Shown: in pieces, positions 47,117-55,577 of the stretch | Position numbering within the stretch: the first letter of the stretch is position 1 | How the letters are laid out: each line of letters starts with the position of its first letter | From: Halarchaeum grantii | GTDB lineage: Archaea; Halobacteriota; Halobacteria; Halobacteriales; Halobacteriaceae | Direction: 5' to 3' | DNA length: 64,000 nucleotides | NCBI RefSeq assembly: GCF_014647455.2 | Contig: NZ_BMPF01000001.1 | Span: forward strand, 124,001 to 188,000 | Translations under genes and position numbers: made by a program | Notes under the pieces: model-generated | What the model was told of the DNA's origin: nothing | Database searches by the model: none | What the model saw: only the letters and a program-made list of their open reading frames with translations

Positions 47117-48430
47117 ATGTATCTCTCCGTCATCGGTTCCGGTTACGTCGGCACCACTATCGCAGTGTGTTTCGCGGAACTCGGGCACGACGTGGTGAAT
47201 GTCGATATCGACCAGGAGACGGTAGAGACGCTGAACGGCGGTGAAGCCCCGATCCACGAGGACGGTCTCGCGGACCTTGTCGCCGAGCATGCCGGCCCCA
47301 ACGGGACAGGTCGACTCCGCGCGACGACAGACTACGAGGCGATCCTCGAAACGGAGGCGACGTTCCTCTGTCTGCCGACACCGCAGCGCGACGACGGGAG
47401 CATCGACCTCTCTATCATGCGGGCGGGCGCGGCGTCGCTCGGCGAGACGCTCGCGGCGAAGGACGACCGACACACCGTGATTGTGAAAAGCACGGTCATC
47501 CCGCGCTCGACGACGGACACCATCGCCCCGACAGTCGCGGACGCCGCGGGGAAGACGATCGGGGCCGATCTCGGCGTCGGGATGAACCCCGAGTTCCTTC
47601 GCGAAGGGAGCGCCGTCCGCGACTTCCTCAACCCGGACAAAGTCGTCCTCGGCGCGGACGATGAGCAGACGCGCGATGTAATGGCAGCTGTCTTCGAGCC
47701 GCTCGTAGAGCGCGCGGGCAACCCAGCGGTCGTTGAGACGGACACGAAGACGGCGGAGATGATCAAGTACGCGAACAACGGCTTCCTCGCGACAAAGATA
47801 TCACTGATCAACGATATCGGGAACGTGTGCAAGGAGTTCGGCATCGATGCCTACGAGGTCGCGGACGCCATTGGCCTTGACGACCGGATCGGCGAACAGT
47901 TCCTCCGCTCCGGACTCGGGTGGGGCGGGTCGTGCTTCCCGAAGGACACAAACGCGATCATCGCTGCGGCGAAGGCCGAAGGATACGACCCCACGATGCT
48001 GGAGGCGGCGGTCGAGGTGAACGAGCATCAACCGAAGCGCCTTCTCGAACTCCTTGACGCGCACGTCGACGTCGCGGGTAAACGCGTCGCGGTCCTCGGC
48101 CTCGCATTCAAGCCTGGCACCGACGACGTCCGAAACTCCCGAGCGGTGCCCGTCATCGAGAGGTTGGCTGCTCGCGGCGCGGAGATCGTCGCGTACGATC
48201 CGGTCGCAATGGAGAACATGCGGGCGCTCGACCCGGACGCGGACATCGCGTATGCGGACTCGGCGGCTGACGCGCTTGACAGGGCGAACGCGTGCGTCGT
48301 CGTCACGGACTGGGACGCGTTCGCAACGCTCGACGAGGAATTCGAGCGGATGGCCGAACAGGTGGTCGTCGACGGACGGCGAGTCGTTGAACCGCGCCGG
48401 GGAATGACGTACGAGGGGCTCACCTGGTAG
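47117..48430 (+). CDS. aglM: UDP-glucose 6-dehydrogenase AglM type
   Basis: 437 residues. The N-terminal Rossmann segment is MYLSVIGSGYVGTTIAVCFAELGHDVVNVDID. Further motifs are FLCLPTPQRDDGSIDLS, GMNPEFLREGSAVRDFLNPDKVVLG, TAEMIKYANNGFLATKISLINDIGNVC, and the catalytic Cys in SGLGWGGSCFPKDTNAI. The C-terminal domain has VLGLAFKPGTDDVRNSRAVPVI. It oxidises UDP-glucose to UDP-glucuronic acid with two NAD+, so the glycan made here probably contains hexuronic acid. The start was chosen to match family N-termini; ATGs at 47090 and 47105 are in frame. Confidence 0.93.
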   Translation: MYLSVIGSGYVGTTIAVCFAELGHDVVNVDIDQETVETLNGGEAPIHEDGLADLVAEHAGPNGTGRLRATTDYEAILETEATFLCLPTPQRDDGSIDLSIMRAGAASLGETLAAKDDRHTVIVKSTVIPRSTTDTIAPTVADAAGKTIGADLGVGMNPEFLREGSAVRDFLNPDKVVLGADDEQTRDVMAAVFEPLVERAGNPAVVETDTKTAEMIKYANNGFLATKISLINDIGNVCKEFGIDAYEVADAIGLDDRIGEQFLRSGLGWGGSCFPKDTNAIIAAAKAEGYDPTMLEAAVEVNEHQPKRLLELLDAHVDVAGKRVAVLGLAFKPGTDDVRNSRAVPVIERLAARGAEIVAYDPVAMENMRALDPDADIAYADSAADALDRANACVVVTDWDAFATLDEEFERMAEQVVVDGRRVVEPRRGMTYEGLTW

Positions 48431-48446
48431 CTCCCCACTTCACAAG

Positions 48447-48452
48447 GCTTAT
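48447..48452 (+). promoter_or_regulatory. TATA-like element for aglB
   Basis: GCTTAT within CAAGGCTTATCC is centred about 28 bases before the ATG at 48479. This indicates a leaderless aglB transcript and argues against the TTG start at 48464. Confidence 0.5.
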
Positions 48453-48478
48453 CCTCACTTTCCGTGTCGTCAGACGTA

Positions 48479-51400
48479 ATGAGCGATGATAGTGAACAGT
48501 CCGGCGATCCCTCCATCGCCGGGCGTCCGGTCCTCGATATAGCGGCGGACTGGTATCACGTTCCCGTGATTGCCCTCCTCATAGCGTTCATGGCGTGGGT
48601 GCGTGCACAGTCCTGGCAGGCGTTCGTCCGGAACGGCGAGGTGTTCTTCGGCGGGAACGACCCGTGGTACCACTATCGGAGCACGATGTACGTCGTGCGT
48701 CACTGGCCGGCGACGATGCCGTTCGACCCGTGGACGCAGTTCCCGACGGGGATCAGCGTCGGCCAGTTCGGCACACTGCTCGACCAGTTGATGGCGACGG
48801 TCGCCCTACTACTCGGTCTCGGTAGCCCGAGTCAGCACACCGTCGCGATGACCGTGCTGTTCACGCCTGTCGTCGTCGGGGCTCTCGTCGTGATCCCGAC
48901 GTACTATCTCGGGAAGCGCCTCGCCGGCCGTTCGGCTGGCGTCATCGCGGCGCTCGTTCTCGCCGTCCTTCCCGGGATGTTCCTCCAGCGCAGCCTCGTC
49001 GGTACCGCCGACCACAACATCGCCGAACCGCTCTTTCAGGCGTCGGCGGTCGCCGTACTCCTCGTTGCCCTCCACGTCGCCAAGCGCGACCGCCCCGTCT
49101 GGGAGCAGGTACGCGCACGCGAGTGGGGCGCGCTGAAACCTGTCCTCGGCTGGAGCGCACTCGCCGGGATCGCGACCGCGCTCTACATGTGGGTGTGGCC
49201 GCCGGGCGTCCTCCTCGTCGGTATCGCCGGCGTCTTCTTCCTCCTGAAACTCGCGAGCAACCACTACAACGGTCGGAGCCCCGACCATCTCGCGTCCGTC
49301 GGCGCGACGAGCATGAGTGTCGCGGGCGTCCTCTTGCTCGTTCCCTTCGATACAATCGCGTTCTCACCGTCGCGTTTCTCCCTCCTCCAGCCGGTTGCGG
49401 CGCTCGGCGTCGCCGCCGCCTGTGTCTTCCTCGCGTGGCTCTCCCGGACCTTCGAGGCGCGCGACCTCGACCGCTCGCTCTACCCACTCTCCGTCCTCGG
49501 CGCCACCGTCGTCGGCGCGGGCGTCGTCTCCGTCGTCCTCCCTGACGTCTTCTCCATGGTCGCGTCGAACTTCATGCGCTTCGTCGGCTTCGACGCGAAC
49601 GCCGCCCAGCGAACCATCGGGGAGGCCCAGCCGTGGCTCGGGAGCCTCTCGCGTTACGGTGGCTCTCGCTTCGCGCTCTTCTTCAGCTCCTACGGCCTCG
49701 CGTTCTTCGCGATGCTCGCGGCGCTCGCGTGGCTCCTCTGGCGGCCGTTCTACGACAGCGATAGCGACCGCGAGCGGTGGTTCGCCGTCGTCGCGTTCGT
49801 CGGCACCACGGTCGTAATCGCGGTGCCCGGCCTCCTCCCGACGGTCGCGGGCAACGTCGGCCTCCCGCCGACGCTCACCGGCCTCGTGCTCGTCGGCGGC
49901 CTGCTGTTCGCGTCGCTCGTCCTCGGCGACCACGCGGCGGAGAAGTCGCTCGTCGTCGTCTGGACGCTCTTCCTCATCGCGGCGGCGTTCACGCAGGTGC
50001 GCTTCAACTACTACCTCGCGGTGCCGGTCGCCGTCCTCAGCGGCTACGCGGGGGCGAGCGTCCTCCACTCGGAGTACGTCGACCTCGGGTCGGCTCGCGA
50101 CGCCCTCCAAGACGTCGAGGCGACGCAGGTCGTCGCCGTCGTCGCCGTCCTCCTGTTGCTCGTCGCGCCGCTCACGATGTCCGTGACGCTCAGCACGCCG
50201 CAGGGGCAACTCCAGACGAGCACGGCGTCGCAGGTCGGCGCGTCCGCGAGCCCCGGGTCGGTCCTCGCGTGGAACCCGATGCTCCAGTGGATGCAGAACA
50301 ACACGCCCGAGGAGGGGAACCTCGGTGGCACCGGGAACGCGGACCAACTCGAGTACTACGGGACGTACCAGCAGACGAGCGATTACGACTATCCGGACGG
50401 GAGTTACGGCGTGATGAGCTGGTGGGACTACGGGCACTGGATCACGGTGCTCGGCGAGCGCATCCCGAACGCCAACCCGTTCCAGGGTGGCGCGACGTAC
50501 GCCGCGAACTACCTGCTCGCGCAGAACGAGACGACGGCGAACCAGATACTCGACTCGAGGGGCGACGCCAGCGAACGCACGCGCTACGTCGCAGTCGACT
50601 GGCAGATGGCGTCCGTCACCTCGAAGTTCTCCGCGCCGACGGTGTTCGCCGAGAACGTCTCCGCGTACGACTTCTACCACCCGCTCTATCAGGGGAACCG
50701 GTCGGCCGGCTACAGCGTCCGGACGTACGCGCACACGCAGAACTACTACGACTCGATGATGGTCCGGCTCTTCCGCTATCAGGGCTCGTCGATGAGCCCC
50801 AGCGGCTACGTCCTCGACTGGGACTCGACGGCTGGTGACGCCGGGCAGTTCTACGTCGCGGACAGCAGCACGCAGGTCGTCAAGCAGTTCAACTCGACCG
50901 AGGAAGCCCGCGAGTACGTCGCGAACGACTCGACGTCACAGCTCGGCGGCATCGGGCGCTACCCGAGCGAATACGTCCCCGCGCTCGAGCACTATCGGCT
51001 CGTCGGGCTGAGCGACCAGGCGATCTCCTACCAGCAGCGCCTCAGCGGCTCGTACTTCCAGGAGCTCCCCTACTGGGCGAAGCTCTACGAGCGCGTCCCC
51101 GGCGCGACGGTGCAGGGCACCGGCCCCGCGAACACCACCGTCACCGCGAGCGTGACGATGGAGGCGACGCAGGTCGGCCAGAACTTCACCTACACCCAGC
51201 GCGCACAGACCGGCCCCGACGGCGAGTTCACGATGACGCTCCCGTACTCGACGACCGGCTACGACGAGTACGGCCCGGAGAACGGCTACACGAACGTCAG
51301 CGTGCGCGCCGAGGGCCCCTACCAGTTCAACGCCGTCGAGGGCTCCGGGATGAACAACCAGACCTACTGGACGGACACGGCGAACGTCTCCGAGGGACAG

Positions 51401-51544
51401 GTGAACGGTGCGACCGACACCACGGTGCAGGTGTCGCTCGAACAGCTCACGCTCCAACCGCAGACCGACTCCGGGAACACGAGCGCGTCCCTCTCGGAAC
51501 CGTCCGCCGTGACGACGGTCGCGTCGACCGAGCGGGCGGGCTGA
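48479..51544 (+). CDS. aglB: Dolichyl-phosphooligosaccharide-protein glycotransferase AglB
   Basis: 1021 residues. It transfers the lipid-linked glycan to Asn in N-x-S/T sequons on the outer face of the membrane. The first loop carries FFGGNDPWYHYRSTMY (metal-binding Asp). A later loop has TADHNIAEPLFQ (catalytic Asp/Glu region). About 13 membrane helices follow, then the C-terminal domain with the diagnostic WWDYG at residues 648-652. The C-terminal beta domain (about 880-1021) is typical of haloarchaeal AglB. By eye the first third is less GC-rich than the rest, so the gene may be a recombination mosaic at the edge of the variable island. A DUF368 gene starts 7 bases after the stop. Confidence 0.96.
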   Translation: MSDDSEQSGDPSIAGRPVLDIAADWYHVPVIALLIAFMAWVRAQSWQAFVRNGEVFFGGNDPWYHYRSTMYVVRHWPATMPFDPWTQFPTGISVGQFGTLLDQLMATVALLLGLGSPSQHTVAMTVLFTPVVVGALVVIPTYYLGKRLAGRSAGVIAALVLAVLPGMFLQRSLVGTADHNIAEPLFQASAVAVLLVALHVAKRDRPVWEQVRAREWGALKPVLGWSALAGIATALYMWVWPPGVLLVGIAGVFFLLKLASNHYNGRSPDHLASVGATSMSVAGVLLLVPFDTIAFSPSRFSLLQPVAALGVAAACVFLAWLSRTFEARDLDRSLYPLSVLGATVVGAGVVSVVLPDVFSMVASNFMRFVGFDANAAQRTIGEAQPWLGSLSRYGGSRFALFFSSYGLAFFAMLAALAWLLWRPFYDSDSDRERWFAVVAFVGTTVVIAVPGLLPTVAGNVGLPPTLTGLVLVGGLLFASLVLGDHAAEKSLVVVWTLFLIAAAFTQVRFNYYLAVPVAVLSGYAGASVLHSEYVDLGSARDALQDVEATQVVAVVAVLLLLVAPLTMSVTLSTPQGQLQTSTASQVGASASPGSVLAWNPMLQWMQNNTPEEGNLGGTGNADQLEYYGTYQQTSDYDYPDGSYGVMSWWDYGHWITVLGERIPNANPFQGGATYAANYLLAQNETTANQILDSRGDASERTRYVAVDWQMASVTSKFSAPTVFAENVSAYDFYHPLYQGNRSAGYSVRTYAHTQNYYDSMMVRLFRYQGSSMSPSGYVLDWDSTAGDAGQFYVADSSTQVVKQFNSTEEAREYVANDSTSQLGGIGRYPSEYVPALEHYRLVGLSDQAISYQQRLSGSYFQELPYWAKLYERVPGATVQGTGPANTTVTASVTMEATQVGQNFTYTQRAQTGPDGEFTMTLPYSTTGYDEYGPENGYTNVSVRAEGPYQFNAVEGSGMNNQTYWTDTANVSEGQVNGATDTTVQVSLEQLTLQPQTDSGNTSASLSEPSAVTTVASTERAG

Positions 51545-51551
51545 TCCCGCG

Positions 51552-52490
51552 ATGAGTGTCCGCGAGTGGCTCGGCGTCTATCTGCGCGGCGCCGCGATGG
51601 GTGCGGCGGACGCCGTTCCCGGCGTCTCCGGCGGGACGATCGCGCTCATCACGGGCATCTACGGGCGCCTCGTCGCCGCCATCGCGAGCCTCGACCCGCG
51701 CGCGGCGCTCGCGCTCCTCGGCCCCGCCGTCCGCTCGCCCTTTGACGCCGACGCGCGCGCGACCGTCCGCGACGAACTCGTCCGCATGGAGGTCCCCTTC
51801 CTCGTCGTGCTCGGTGTCGGCCTCCTCTCCGCAGTCATCACCGTCGCGAACCTCGTGCAGTACTTCCTCGACGCGCATCCGGTCGCGACGTACGCCTTCT
51901 TCTTCGGGCTCGTCCTCGCGTCCGTGCTCGTGCTCGCCGGTGAGGTGAACCTCGGGACGCCGCGCCGCGTCGCCGTCGCCGCCGGCGGGTTCGTGCTCGC
52001 GTTCCTCGCGAGCGGCCCCGCGCAGAGCCAGCTCCCGACGAACCCCCTCGTGACCTTCCTCGTCGGCGCGCTCGCGATCTGTGCGATGGTTCTCCCCGGC
52101 GTCTCGGGCTCGCTCATCCTCCTGACGCTCGGGCAGTACGACCGGATGACGGGCGCCGTCCACGGGACGACCGCCGCCGTCCTCGCGGGCGACGTGGGCG
52201 CGGCGACCGCCGCCGGGGCGACGCTCGTCGTCTTCTCGCTCGGCGCGTTCGTCGGCCTCCTGACGTTCGCGCGCGTCGTCGCGTGGGCGCTCGAGCAGTA
52301 TCACGCGGCGACGCTGACGTTCCTCGTCGCGCTGATGGCGGGCGCGCTGCGTGCGCCGATCCGCCTCTCGTTCGCCGACGTCGGGACGCTCGACGCCGGC
52401 GTCGCGCTCGCCTTCCTCCTGCCGGCGCTCGTCGGTGTCGCGCTCATCGTCGCGCTCGAACGCGTCGGCGGCGGCGTCGTCCTCGACTGA
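51552..52490 (+). CDS. DUF368 membrane protein, candidate polyprenyl-phosphate translocase
   Basis: 312 residues with about 8-9 membrane segments. The two inverted-repeat signatures of DUF368 are present: GAADAVPGVSGGTIALITGIYGRL (residues about 17-40) and AICAMVLPGVSGSLILLTLGQYDRM (about 175-199). DUF368 proteins in bacteria (PopT) were recently shown to recycle undecaprenyl phosphate across the membrane. The start lies 7 bases after the aglB stop, so the two are co-transcribed. This suggests that it returns dolichyl phosphate released by AglB to the inner face; that substrate is an inference. Confidence 0.88.
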   Translation: MSVREWLGVYLRGAAMGAADAVPGVSGGTIALITGIYGRLVAAIASLDPRAALALLGPAVRSPFDADARATVRDELVRMEVPFLVVLGVGLLSAVITVANLVQYFLDAHPVATYAFFFGLVLASVLVLAGEVNLGTPRRVAVAAGGFVLAFLASGPAQSQLPTNPLVTFLVGALAICAMVLPGVSGSLILLTLGQYDRMTGAVHGTTAAVLAGDVGAATAAGATLVVFSLGAFVGLLTFARVVAWALEQYHAATLTFLVALMAGALRAPIRLSFADVGTLDAGVALAFLLPALVGVALIVALERVGGGVVLD

Positions 52491-52538
52491 GCGCGCCGCG
52501 GCGAACGCCTCAAGGCCGCGCACCACGTTCTCCCACGT

Positions 52539-52907
52539 ATGACCGAATTAGAGCAGACTCCCGTCTCGCGCGCGACCGTCGCGGACGTCGCCGCCGACAC
52601 CGACCTCTCCGCCGATGCGCTCCGGGCGGCGCTCGGCGACCTCCAGTCGCTCGCGAGCGACTCGCCCGGCGTCGCGAGCGTCGACGACCTCGTCTACGAG
52701 TGGCGGACGGCGTTCCGCGACGACCCGCTCGTCGAGCGCACTCCCGACGCCTACCACCTCGCGGTGCCCGCGCGCGTCTGGGCGGACTTCGCGGAGCGCC
52801 TCGATTGGAGCGACGCCGAGCGCGACGCCGTCGAGGCGGTCCACACCGCGGCGTTCGCCCCGGAACACGACGACACCGCGGCGCGGCCGCTGGTGCTGGG
52901 TCGATAG
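52539..52907 (+). CDS. Conserved haloarchaeal protein, uncharacterised
   Basis: 122 residues, acidic and soluble. The N-terminal part, VSRATVADVAADTDLSADALRAALGDLQSL, resembles a helix-turn-helix or a small helical bundle. The rest (YEWRTAFRDDPLVERTPDAYHLAVPARVWADFAERL) contains aromatic residues that look structural. No catalytic motif was recognised. The start follows a 48-base gap after the DUF368 gene, so it could be the last gene of the aglB transcript. It converges with the zinc-ribbon gene. Confidence 0.65.
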   Translation: MTELEQTPVSRATVADVAADTDLSADALRAALGDLQSLASDSPGVASVDDLVYEWRTAFRDDPLVERTPDAYHLAVPARVWADFAERLDWSDAERDAVEAVHTAAFAPEHDDTAARPLVLGR

Positions 52908-52932
52908 CGACCGGCGAAAACGAAGGGCCGCG

Positions 52933-53118
52933 CTACTCGTCGGCGCGGTGGTGGATCCAGTTCTCGATGCCGACGAACTCGTCCGCGCCGCAGCCGCCGC
53001 ACTCAGCCGGAGGCTCGAAGCGGCGTTTGCCGGCGGGCGTTCGGCTCGGAGCCCCGGCGTGGATTAACTGACAGTTATCACATACGTACCGCGCAACTTC
53101 CTCCGGTGTGTGGGACAT
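52933..53118 (-). CDS. Small zinc-ribbon protein
   Basis: 61 residues from the ATG at 53116-53118, MSHTPEEVARYVCDNCQLIHAG. Two CxxC pairs, CDNC and CGGC, form a zinc ribbon, and the tail reads DEFVGIENWIHHRADE. Small zinc-finger proteins of this kind are common in haloarchaea and mostly uncharacterised; some affect biofilm formation or transcription. A longer frame upstream (adding MAENLMQLRSQARI) is less likely. Confidence 0.75.
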   Translation of the reverse strand: MSHTPEEVARYVCDNCQLIHAGAPSRTPAGKRRFEPPAECGGCGADEFVGIENWIHHRADE

Positions 53119-53258
53119 GATACGTGCTTGAGACCGCAACTGCATAAGGTTTTCCGCCATTCCGTGTTTCCTCTCTTCGGCCGGTATCCGTCTATTCTTT
53201 ACTGATACTTTCGGCGCCGCTGCCCCTGACGCGAACGCGGCGTCGGGTGGGCGGTGGC

Positions 53259-54431
53259 CTACCGACGGAGGTCGTAGAGCGTCCGGAAGACGGTCGGGGA
53301 GAACCGGCGCTCGACGCGGCTCGGCGAGCGCCCCTTTCCGGCCTGCTCGGTCGCTTGGACGCGTTCGACGACGCCGACCTCCGCCAGCTCGTAGAGGTAG
53401 CGCTTGATCGTTCCCTGCGAGAGGTCGACGTCCTGGTCGGCCGCGATGGCCTCCGTCGTCGCGGAGACCGAGCGGCGCTCCTCACGGTCGAGGTCAACGA
53501 GCGCCCGCAACACGCGCTGTTTGTTCGCCGAGAGCGCGAGCACCGTCCCGAGCGAGACGGCGTCGTGTGGGACCTCCGCGATGGCGGCGTCGACGTCGGC
53601 GTCGGTGATGCGACCGCGATCCGCCTCCTCGGCGCGGCAGGCGGCGACGAAGAGCGCCGCGAGCGCGTCGTGGGCGTTCCCGTCCGCCCAGTCCGCGATT
53701 CGGCTGGCGAGCGCGTGGTCAAACGCTTGGCGCGCCAGCCCGTTCGACGCGCGCGTCATCAGTACGTCGATGAGAACCCGGCGCTGGTAGCGGCCGATAT
53801 CGATGTCGCGTGCGGTGTAGTCGGAGAGCGCGCCGTCGGCCGGGGCGGCCCGGCCGACGGCGAGCCAACTGGCGTTGTTCGGGAGCCCCGAGAGCCACTC
53901 GACGAGGGCGTCGTCCGCGACGCCGGGAGCGTCGACGTGGTCGACGGCGACGACGGCGCCCGCCCGCGAGCCGCCGAGGGCGTCGTGAAGTCGCCGCTGG
54001 ATCTCCTGAGTACCGACACCGTGCTCGGGTACCGACTCCTCGACGACGGCGTCGAGCACGCGGTGGTAGAAGGCGAACTCGCTCGTTGTCTCACGGAGGT
54101 CGACGTAGACGAACCACGGGGTCCGCGACGAGCGCGCCCGCGTGGTCGTGTAGATGGCTTCGCGGGACTGTGCGGAGAAGCGCTCGAGGTGGTCGAAGAG
54201 CGACGTGACGACGGCGCTCTTCCCGGCGCCGAAGGGGCCGTGCACGTACGCGTTCGGCGGGAGCGTCCCGTCGAAGACGGGGTCGATGTGGTCGAGCAGT
54301 CGCTCGACGACCGGTCCGCGACCCGCGGGTTCCTCGATGTGAGCAACGGGTGAGAGCACCTCGTAGTCGCGGACGAGCCGGCGCGAGTCCGCCTCCTGCC
54401 GTCGTCGCTGTATCCTCGCGTCGATGTTCAT
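53259..54431 (-). CDS. Divergent Orc1/Cdc6-like AAA+ ATPase
   Basis: 390 residues from the ATG at 54429-54431. The N-terminal basic segment (NIDARIQRRRQEADSRRL) is followed by an AAA+ domain with Walker A GPFGAGKS at residues about 70-77. The Walker B strand reads AVVAVDHVD, lacking the DE pair of canonical Orc1/Cdc6. A winged helix occupies about 285-390 (KQRVLRALVDLDREERRSVS). The layout is that of archaeal initiator-type proteins, but the degenerate Walker B makes ATPase activity and initiator function doubtful. No ORB-like repeats were seen in the short upstream region. It may instead be a chromosome-borne paralogue with another DNA role. Confidence 0.8.
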   Translation of the reverse strand: MNIDARIQRRRQEADSRRLVRDYEVLSPVAHIEEPAGRGPVVERLLDHIDPVFDGTLPPNAYVHGPFGAGKSAVVTSLFDHLERFSAQSREAIYTTTRARSSRTPWFVYVDLRETTSEFAFYHRVLDAVVEESVPEHGVGTQEIQRRLHDALGGSRAGAVVAVDHVDAPGVADDALVEWLSGLPNNASWLAVGRAAPADGALSDYTARDIDIGRYQRRVLIDVLMTRASNGLARQAFDHALASRIADWADGNAHDALAALFVAACRAEEADRGRITDADVDAAIAEVPHDAVSLGTVLALSANKQRVLRALVDLDREERRSVSATTEAIAADQDVDLSQGTIKRYLYELAEVGVVERVQATEQAGKGRSPSRVERRFSPTVFRTLYDLRR

Positions 54432-54494
54432 TGCGTGGGGGATAGTCGTTGTTTGGTATCTGTTCACGTCGTGAAAAGCCGACGGTTCGAAACG

Positions 54495-55574
54495 TCAGAG
54501 GCCGAGATAGCCGGCGTTCGGCAGGACACCCAGCAGGTAGAGGACGCCGATGATGAACATCATGAACGCGATCGCCATCGCGGGCGGGTCCACGTGCGTG
54601 CCGGAGTGCGAGTAGAAGATGCGCTGGAGGGCCTCGCCGGAGAGGCCGCTGAGCGCGCCGACGACGCCTGCTGCGACGATGGCGGCGACCGGACTGCCGA
54701 ACATCGACATCGCGAGCACCGCACCGACGGAGCCGAGGAGGGTGATGTGGTGGGTGACCGGGATCTTCTCGACGCCCAAGTTGAGGAAGAGCAGGCTCAT
54801 CGCGGAGATGGCGTAGCCGAGGAAGATACTCCCCGTCTTGAGCCAGATGTAGCCGCCGAGGACGCCCCCGACGAGACCGATGGCGGTGACGCCCACCCAC
54901 TTGTACTGGTGGGGGAGCCACGGCTCGACGGCGAGTCGGCCGGCGTTCCCCGCGTGGACGTCACCGTCCTGATCGCGGGTTTCCTCGCGCTCGAACGGCC
55001 CCATGTCGAGGTAGCCGTCGCCCGCTGGCTTCCCGATGAGCGGGTAGCCGAAGACGAGTCGGGCGATCATCGCGGTGAGGAAGACGGAGAGCGCGATGCC
55101 GTCCGTCGGAAGGCCGAGGCCGCCGGAGAGCTTCGCGATGAGCATCCCGAGCACGCCGAAGATCGCGCCGACGGCGAGGATGTCCGGCTTCGTGCCGTAG
55201 GCTTCCGTGATGTTCTTTCCGAGGTGGTAGTCCCAGCCGGACGGGTTCATCTCGGGGTACTTCTTCCCGACGTACGCGGAGGCGGCGACCCCGGCCGCGA
55301 ACGAGATGTGGGGGCCGGTGACCGCGCCGAAGCCGATGACGCCGGTGACGCCGACGGCGAGTTCACCGTTCGGAACGCTGGGGAGTTCGCCGACCTCGCT
55401 CTGTAGGATGGCGAGCCCCTCGCCGAGGAAGACGACGAACCCCGTGAAGACGAACGAGGGGAGCGCGCCGAGCGCGGCGCCGAGCGCCCCGCCGGCGAGC
55501 GCGGCGATGACGAGCACGAGGAACGCGCCGGGCTCCATCCCGATGACGGGGATGGTCTGGAGCGGGAGGAACAT
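54495..55574 (-). CDS. Polytopic membrane protein linked to glycerol kinase (putative glycerol transport)
   Basis: 359 residues with about 8 membrane helices: FLVLVIAALAGGALGAALGALPSFVFTGFVVFLGEGLAIL, then GVTGVIGFGAVTGPHISFAAGVAASAYVGKKYP, and later VGVTAIGLVGGVLGGYIWLKTGSIFLGYAISAMSLLFLNLG. A cytoplasmic-type loop with many charged residues separates the halves. It lies 3 bases downstream of glpK on the same strand. I recall homologues next to glpK in other haloarchaea, so glycerol uptake is the likely role. It is not an MIP aquaglyceroporin (no NPA motifs). Confidence 0.72.
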   Translation of the reverse strand: MFLPLQTIPVIGMEPGAFLVLVIAALAGGALGAALGALPSFVFTGFVVFLGEGLAILQSEVGELPSVPNGELAVGVTGVIGFGAVTGPHISFAAGVAASAYVGKKYPEMNPSGWDYHLGKNITEAYGTKPDILAVGAIFGVLGMLIAKLSGGLGLPTDGIALSVFLTAMIARLVFGYPLIGKPAGDGYLDMGPFEREETRDQDGDVHAGNAGRLAVEPWLPHQYKWVGVTAIGLVGGVLGGYIWLKTGSIFLGYAISAMSLLFLNLGVEKIPVTHHITLLGSVGAVLAMSMFGSPVAAIVAAGVVGALSGLSGEALQRIFYSHSGTHVDPPAMAIAFMMFIIGVLYLLGVLPNAGYLGL

Positions 55575-55577
55575 CGG

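Noticed and set aside
54432-54494. Replication origin beside the Orc1/Cdc6-like gene
   Set aside because: The gap is only 63 bases and contains no ORB-like repeats or AT-rich unwinding region.
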